DNA of 44,868 nucleotides from CAYRZL01 sp964428795 (lineage in GTDB: Bacteria; Bacillota; Clostridia; Lachnospirales; Lachnospiraceae). A model generated the notes under the pieces. The model was given only the letters and a program-made list of their open reading frames with translations, was not told where the DNA came from and did not search any database. Below are positions 40,219 through 44,868 of this stretch, in pieces. The position numbers were made by a program, and so were the translations under genes. Each line of letters starts with the position of its first letter. Positions within the stretch are counted from its first letter, which is position 1. The stretch is taken from NCBI GenBank assembly GCA_964428795.1, contig CAYRZL010000011.1:1-44868 (forward strand). Reading direction: 5' to 3'.

Positions 40219-41595
40219 ATGAAAAGAAAAGTCGTGAAAAAAATGGCAGTGTTCGGAACAATAACGGCGGCATCAGCCTTAGTATTGTCCGGCTGTACAT
40301 TTGGTTTTGCCAGCGACCCGGATGATCCGAAAGAAGAAGAAAAAGTGGTGCCAATTGATATGTCAACGGACAGTTTTGTGTATGACGAATCATTGAACGG
40401 TACAAGTATTACGCTTTTGAACTCAAAAGCGGAAATACAGGTTGCTTTGCAGGAAATGGCGGAAGTGTTTGAGGAAAAAGCAGGAGTACATGTGGAGGTT
40501 ATGCCGGTGACAGACGGTGATTCACCGTATACAAAAGTGGTCAGCCTTTATAACTCAGGAACGCCGCCTACATTATCCATTCTGGATACCACGGATGTCA
40601 TTGCGTTGGCGGAAGCAAAGGCAGAAGATCTGACAGAGGAATCCTGGACATCTGAAGCAGAAAGTTATCTGACGGATATCAATGGAAAAATTTATAGTTT
40701 TCCGCTGTGTATTGAGGGAAGAGGTCTTATCTACAATAAGGCAGTGATTGAAGAAACATTGGGACGTGAATTTAATCCGAAAGACATAAAGACACTGGAC
40801 GATTTTGTTGCGCTGCTGGATGAACTGGTAGCAGGAGGCATGGAAAAACCAATATCGCTGGCAAAAGAAGACTGGTCTTTAGGTGCTCATCACCTTCAAT
40901 ATATTTATGAAACCTATGACGGAACATCTGCAGGTGCGCAGGAAGTGATAGAGCAGATTAAATCCGGAGAATTGGATTTGGAAAATTATGACCGTATGGC
41001 ACAGTTCCTGGATATGTTTGATGTTCTGAAAAAGTATAACATTGCAAGCGGAGATCCTCTCGGAGCGGATTATGATGAGATGGCGATTGATCTTGTAGAC
41101 GGTAAAACAGCATTCTGGTTCAACGGAAACTGGGCATGGCCGAACATGGAAGAGGCAGGTGCGGAAAATGAGGATGAGTATGGCTTTCTGCCCTACTTCA
41201 TGAATAATGATGAAACTGATTTTGTGAACAGTCAGATTCAGGGGTCCCCGTCCAAACAGATTATGCTGGACGGACAGATTGCAAGTGAGAATGAGAAAAA
41301 AGCAGCAAAAGAGTTTCTGAACTGGATCGTATATTCAGAAATTGGTCAGCAGATGTTGTCGTACCGATGCAATGTGATCCCGCCTTTTGAAAACAATCCG
41401 TATGAACCGTCAGATCCGTTGAGCAAAGATCTGTATGAAAAGGTACAGGGAGGCGAGGCATTTAATGCTTCCGCCATTGTTCCAAATGACCACTGGTCGA
41501 TTCTTGGAGCATCTATGCAGAAATACCTGGCAGACCGATGTGACAGAACGGAACTGATCCAAGAGATAGAAGCTTATTGGGAAGAACAGAAATAG
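40219..41595 (+). CDS. ABC transporter sugar-binding lipoprotein
   Basis: The 458-residue protein has a lipoprotein signal peptide with the lipobox LVLSGC (Cys26 as the lipid-attached residue) and an extracellular solute-binding domain of the carbohydrate (family 1) type. DGKTAFWFNGNWAWPNMEEAG near residue 295 is the typical sugar-site tryptophan segment. It would capture the sugar at the cell surface and pass it to the two permeases that follow 11 bases later. Cluster context (GH32, GH13) suggests sucrose or fructo-oligosaccharide. A strong AAGGAGG precedes it. Confidence 0.92.
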   Translation: MKRKVVKKMAVFGTITAASALVLSGCTFGFASDPDDPKEEEKVVPIDMSTDSFVYDESLNGTSITLLNSKAEIQVALQEMAEVFEEKAGVHVEVMPVTDGDSPYTKVVSLYNSGTPPTLSILDTTDVIALAEAKAEDLTEESWTSEAESYLTDINGKIYSFPLCIEGRGLIYNKAVIEETLGREFNPKDIKTLDDFVALLDELVAGGMEKPISLAKEDWSLGAHHLQYIYETYDGTSAGAQEVIEQIKSGELDLENYDRMAQFLDMFDVLKKYNIASGDPLGADYDEMAIDLVDGKTAFWFNGNWAWPNMEEAGAENEDEYGFLPYFMNNDETDFVNSQIQGSPSKQIMLDGQIASENEKKAAKEFLNWIVYSEIGQQMLSYRCNVIPPFENNPYEPSDPLSKDLYEKVQGGEAFNASAIVPNDHWSILGASMQKYLADRCDRTELIQEIEAYWEEQK

Positions 41596-41606
41596 AGGGA
41601 TAAGAG

Positions 41607-42476
41607 ATGAAAGATAGTAACAAAAAGGATTTTTGCATGTTTGCATTACCGGGAATGTTTTGTTTCCTTGCAGTTGTGATCGTACCGTTTGTTTATGGTA
41701 TTTATCTGACGCTGACAGATTGGGATGGTGTTTCAGCAGCAAAGAACTTTATTGGCGGACAGAACTTTTTAGGGGTTTTGCGGGATGGACAGTTTTGGAG
41801 CTCCCTCGGACTTACTTTTAAATATGTAATAGCGGTTGTTATTTTAGTAAATATTGTAGCTTTTGCTATTGCATATTTACTGACAAGAGGAATCAAAGGT
41901 CAGAACTTCTTTCGGGCAGGATTTTTCACCCCAAATCTGATTGGCGGTATTGTACTTGGATATATCTGGCAATTTGTTTTTTCCAGAGTATTTGTGAGTA
42001 TTGGTGAAAAGACCGGATGGGAATTATTCGGAGTTTCCTGGCTTTCAGATCCCACAAAAGCTTTTGTGGCATTGGTAGTCGTATCTGTATGGCAGCTATC
42101 AGGTTATATGATTCTGATTTATGTAGCCGGTTTTATGGGTATAGACGAGCAGGTCATGGAAGCAGCAAGTCTTGATGGGGCGACCGGTCTAACATTGCTG
42201 CGCCGGATTATCATGCCTCTCATGATGCCCTCCATTACAATTTGCCTGTTTTTGACCCTCTCCCGTGCGTTTATGGTATATGATGTAAACCTGTCCCTGA
42301 CAGGAGGCGCACCTTACGGAAGCACGGAAATGGCAGCAATGCATGTGTATGAGAAAGCATTTACATCCAGACAGTTCGGTGTTGGTCAGGCAGAAGCCAT
42401 TATTTTATTTATCATTGTTGCATGTATCAGCGGCTTACAGGTTTACCTGACGAAACGTAAGGAGGTAGAAGCGTAA
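41607..42476 (+). CDS. ABC transporter permease, carbohydrate uptake (MalF-like)
   Basis: The 289-residue, six-pass protein is a CUT1-type permease. The EAA loop that contacts the ATPase is EAASLDGATGLTLLRRIIMPLMMP (about 190-213). It forms a heterodimer with the next gene's product. The stop codon shares a base with the next start. No ATP-binding subunit gene is present in the window, so a shared MsiK-like ATPase elsewhere is expected. Confidence 0.93.
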   Translation: MKDSNKKDFCMFALPGMFCFLAVVIVPFVYGIYLTLTDWDGVSAAKNFIGGQNFLGVLRDGQFWSSLGLTFKYVIAVVILVNIVAFAIAYLLTRGIKGQNFFRAGFFTPNLIGGIVLGYIWQFVFSRVFVSIGEKTGWELFGVSWLSDPTKAFVALVVVSVWQLSGYMILIYVAGFMGIDEQVMEAASLDGATGLTLLRRIIMPLMMPSITICLFLTLSRAFMVYDVNLSLTGGAPYGSTEMAAMHVYEKAFTSRQFGVGQAEAIILFIIVACISGLQVYLTKRKEVEA

Positions 42477-43342
42477 TGGATATGAAAAACACATCAATTG
42501 GCGGCGCAAAAAGAAAAGCAGCAAATGCACTGGGTATAACAGGCTTGGTTCTCATCTTTATTGTTTATATGTTTCCTTTCATCATGGTCGTTATCAATTC
42601 GTTGAAGCAGAAACGGGACATTATAAAGAGTCCATTTTCATGGCTGTTTACAATCAAGGGTTTATCCTTTGATAACTTTGTAAAAGCATTTACCCAGATG
42701 GATTTTCCATGTGCATTTAAAAATTCATTGATCATTACCGCTTCTGCCACAGTGCTTGTCACATTATTTGCGGCAATGCTTGCTTACTATATGGTACGCC
42801 ACAATAATAAAATTTCAAAAATCATGTTTGCGTTGATGGTAGCATCTATGATCATACCGTTTCAGGCAATTATGATACCGATGGTGAGTATTTACGGTGG
42901 GACACTGAATATTCTGAATCACAGAATTACATTGATATTTATGCATGTAGGCTTTTCTATGGCAATGACAGTATTCATGTTTCATGGTTTTATCCGGGGA
43001 AGCGTTCCGATTGCATTGGAAGAAGCTGCATACATTGACGGATGCACACACAGGCAGACTTTTTTTAAAATCGTACTGCCGATTATGAAACCGATCATTT
43101 CAACAACTGTTATTTTGAATGCATTGGCGTTTTGGAATGATTTCCTGTTGCCATCACTTGTATTGACGGACAAAAAATTATTGACATTACCACTGTCAAC
43201 CTATAGTTTCTATGGAACATATTCGGCAGATTATGGTACAATTATGGCAGGTCTGATCCTGTGCATCATTCCTGTTCTGATCTTATATTTCATATTACAG
43301 AAACAGATCATAAATGGTGTGGTGACAGGAGCTGTAAAATAA
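42476..43342 (+). CDS. ABC transporter permease, carbohydrate uptake (MalG-like)
   Basis: The 288-residue, six-pass protein is the MalG-type partner of the previous permease. The EAA loop is EEAAYIDGCTHRQTFFKIVLPIMKP (about 181-205). The ATG overlaps the previous stop by one base, and AAGGAGG lies about ten bases upstream inside the previous gene; a second ATG at 42482 is possible. It is followed after 30 bases by the GH32 gene. Confidence 0.93.
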   Translation: MDMKNTSIGGAKRKAANALGITGLVLIFIVYMFPFIMVVINSLKQKRDIIKSPFSWLFTIKGLSFDNFVKAFTQMDFPCAFKNSLIITASATVLVTLFAAMLAYYMVRHNNKISKIMFALMVASMIIPFQAIMIPMVSIYGGTLNILNHRITLIFMHVGFSMAMTVFMFHGFIRGSVPIALEEAAYIDGCTHRQTFFKIVLPIMKPIISTTVILNALAFWNDFLLPSLVLTDKKLLTLPLSTYSFYGTYSADYGTIMAGLILCIIPVLILYFILQKQIINGVVTGAVK

Positions 43343-43372
43343 AAAAATAAGATATACGAGGAAAGTGAAAAT

Positions 43373-44707
43373 ATGACAGAAAATATATTGCATCTGAAGG
43401 CGCCGGGAAATTGGATAAATGATCCGAATGGATTTATATATTACAAAGGTCAATATCATTTGTTTTATCAGTACTTTCCTTATGGAACTATGTGGGGAAC
43501 GATGCATTGGGGACATGCGGTAAGTAAAGATCTGATACATTGGAAGCACCTTGGTCTTGCTCTGTTCCCCACAAAATCTTATGATCGAAATGGGGTATTT
43601 TCCGGCAGTGCGCTGGAAAAAGAAGGAAAACTGTTTCTTTATTATTCTGCTGTACGTTATATGGAAGAAAATGAGGAAAATATTCATATTGTCGAAGATA
43701 ACCGTATAGAAACAAGTCAGGCATTGTTGATCTCAGAAGATGGAATGCATTTTGATAACTGGAAGCAAAAGCAACAGATTATTCCGGTATGCCGGGATGA
43801 TTCTGTTGCAGATGCTGCAGATACGAGAGATCCAAAAGTATGGAAAGATGATGATGGATATTATATGGTACTTGGAAGTACCTATAAAAAGCAGTTTGGT
43901 CGTGCATTATTCTATCGTAGCCAGGATGCCATGCACTGGACATATGTAAATCAGTGCCAGCTTTCCCGGCTTGGGAACACTCTGGAATGTCCGGATCTGT
44001 TTCAGATAAATCAGAATTATATTTTTCTGTTCTCCTGTATGCAGCTCGTAAAGGAGGATGGAATGCAGGCAGATCACGCTGTCTGTACGTTAGCAGATTT
44101 TAATAAGGACACCTGTGAACTGCATGTGTCTGAAGCATATCAGTTTGTAGACTATGGTTTGGATTTATATGCTCCGCAGACAACGCTGGATGCTGCAGGC
44201 AGAAGAGTGATAATCGGCTGGATTCGTATGCCGCAGCCAGTAGAAAAGAATACAGATATTCCCTGGATTGGAATGATGTGCGCTCCAAGAGTAGTTGAGG
44301 TGGAGCATGGACATATTTATTTCCGCCCTCATGAAAATGTCAAAGCATTTTTTTCGGAAAGAATTTATTCTTCCAAAGAAGCCATCTCAGGTAAATATCG
44401 GATATATACAAAATTAGAAAATGGCGGATTTCTGAACATAGGAGGCTATCAGATTACAAAAGAATCTGACCATATATATATAGACAGGACAAACGTATTT
44501 CCAAAGAATAGTGTTCAAAGGCTGCGGCTGAAAACCCCGGTCATTCGTGAGGGCGACTGGCTGGATATTTATGTGGATGAAAATCTGATCGAAGTTTATA
44601 TCAATGATGGCGAGTATGTTATCAGCAATGTGGTATATGGATTAAAGCCGGAAATTTCGTATGATGATCTTCAAAATCCTGTTTTGTATACATGGAAGGC
44701 GGAATAG
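43373..44707 (+). CDS. GH32 beta-fructosidase (sucrose/fructo-oligosaccharide hydrolase)
   Basis: The 444-residue protein has the GH32 triad: nucleophile Asp17 in WINDPNG (14-20), Asp153 in TRDPKVW (151-157) that stabilises the transition state, and acid/base Glu205 in ECPDLF (205-210). A five-bladed propeller (about 1-320) is followed by a C-terminal beta-sandwich. No signal peptide is present, so it hydrolyses a fructoside in the cytoplasm after import. Whether it prefers sucrose, sucrose 6-phosphate or short fructans is not visible; an ABC rather than PTS importer argues against the phosphorylated form. Last gene of the LacI-controlled operon. Confidence 0.93.
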   Translation: MTENILHLKAPGNWINDPNGFIYYKGQYHLFYQYFPYGTMWGTMHWGHAVSKDLIHWKHLGLALFPTKSYDRNGVFSGSALEKEGKLFLYYSAVRYMEENEENIHIVEDNRIETSQALLISEDGMHFDNWKQKQQIIPVCRDDSVADAADTRDPKVWKDDDGYYMVLGSTYKKQFGRALFYRSQDAMHWTYVNQCQLSRLGNTLECPDLFQINQNYIFLFSCMQLVKEDGMQADHAVCTLADFNKDTCELHVSEAYQFVDYGLDLYAPQTTLDAAGRRVIIGWIRMPQPVEKNTDIPWIGMMCAPRVVEVEHGHIYFRPHENVKAFFSERIYSSKEAISGKYRIYTKLENGGFLNIGGYQITKESDHIYIDRTNVFPKNSVQRLRLKTPVIREGDWLDIYVDENLIEVYINDGEYVISNVVYGLKPEISYDDLQNPVLYTWKAE

Positions 44708-44714
44708 AAGCTAT

Positions 44715-44747
44715 GGGCTGTTGCACAAAATGCGCAGCTCATTTTTT
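44715..44747 (+). terminator. Terminator after the GH32 gene
   Basis: GGGCTG (44715-44720) pairs with CAGCTC (44735-44740), with inner GC pairs, followed by ATTTTTT. The rest of the window to 44868 is AT-rich and holds nothing I can support. Confidence 0.7.
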
Positions 44748-44868
44748 ATTTCAAATGTATCATTTTCTTAATATATGGAATCGGTATTAGTCATTGAATA
44801 CCAACTAATAATATATGTTTATATGATTTAAATTCTTGAAATAATTTCTAAAATCATATAAGATAGGT

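Noticed and set aside
44708..44868. Insertion-sequence end at the right edge
   Set aside because: The GGGCTGTTGCAC segment looked like a transposon end, but it forms a simple terminator and no transposase or matching repeat is visible.

Overview
This window looks like a chromosomal contig from an anaerobic, gut-type Firmicute, most probably a member of the Lachnospiraceae (Clostridia). The grounds are near-universal AGGAGG-type ribosome binding sites, a T-box leader on pheST, a Firmicutes-type 6S RNA, an ATP-dependent PEP carboxykinase, a SpoIID-family protein and the mix of glycosidases. This assignment is inferred from gene content; I ran no database search. A run of 100 N (3073-3172) marks a scaffold gap inside a tandem repeat.

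Layout. (1) 209-4900: a pantothenate/CoA operon holding panG-like, panB, panC, panD and coaBC, interrupted by a palindromic element (1885-1970) and a 125-bp tandem repeat (2893-3288). (2) 5054-10754: leuC, leuD, thrC, deoC and an ATP-type pckA. (3) 10811-14480: 6S RNA, a structured RNA segment, then SpoIID-like, YihY-like, a small membrane protein and an AIM24-like protein, closed by a strong terminator. (4) 14570-15661, minus strand: a membrane protein with the fold signature of a pentameric ligand-gated ion channel. (5) 15929-20773: T-box, pheS, pheT, queA; then a decapitated DUF4143 ATPase remnant. (6) 21238-24376, minus strand: rhomboid protease, aroA, tyrA. (7) 24644-26725: an EF-G-2 type translational GTPase homologue. 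(8) 26792-29572: an AT-rich cassette with a divergent RRNPP-type (HTH plus TPR-like) regulator, a previously unlisted 36-residue peptide gene and an MFS exporter, bordered on both sides by near-identical hairpin terminators. (9) 29764-32175: leuS. (10) 32199-38876: AraC regulator (minus), a UroD-like protein, a GH35 beta-galactosidase and a GH13 amylosucrase/sucrose-hydrolase type enzyme. (11) 38926-44707: LacI regulator (minus) with its operators, then an ABC sugar importer (lipoprotein plus two permeases) and a GH32 beta-fructosidase.

How the genes work together. Region 1 provides most steps from ketopantoate formation to 4'-phosphopantetheine. Regions 10-11 form a carbohydrate-use locus in which an imported fructosyl sugar, perhaps sucrose or a short fructo-oligosaccharide, would be cleaved in the cytoplasm by GH32 and possibly GH13; the GH35/UroD-like pair is a separate AraC-linked unit of unknown substrate.

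The best candidate for an undescribed system is region 8: a cytoplasmic peptide-receptor-like regulator facing a tiny acidic peptide with a hydrophobic, aromatic C-terminus and no signal peptide, followed by a hairpin and a dedicated MFS transporter. It resembles a self-contained peptide-signalling or small-peptide export cassette that appears to have been inserted at a terminator. The second candidate is the bacterial ion-channel-like protein at 14570-15661.
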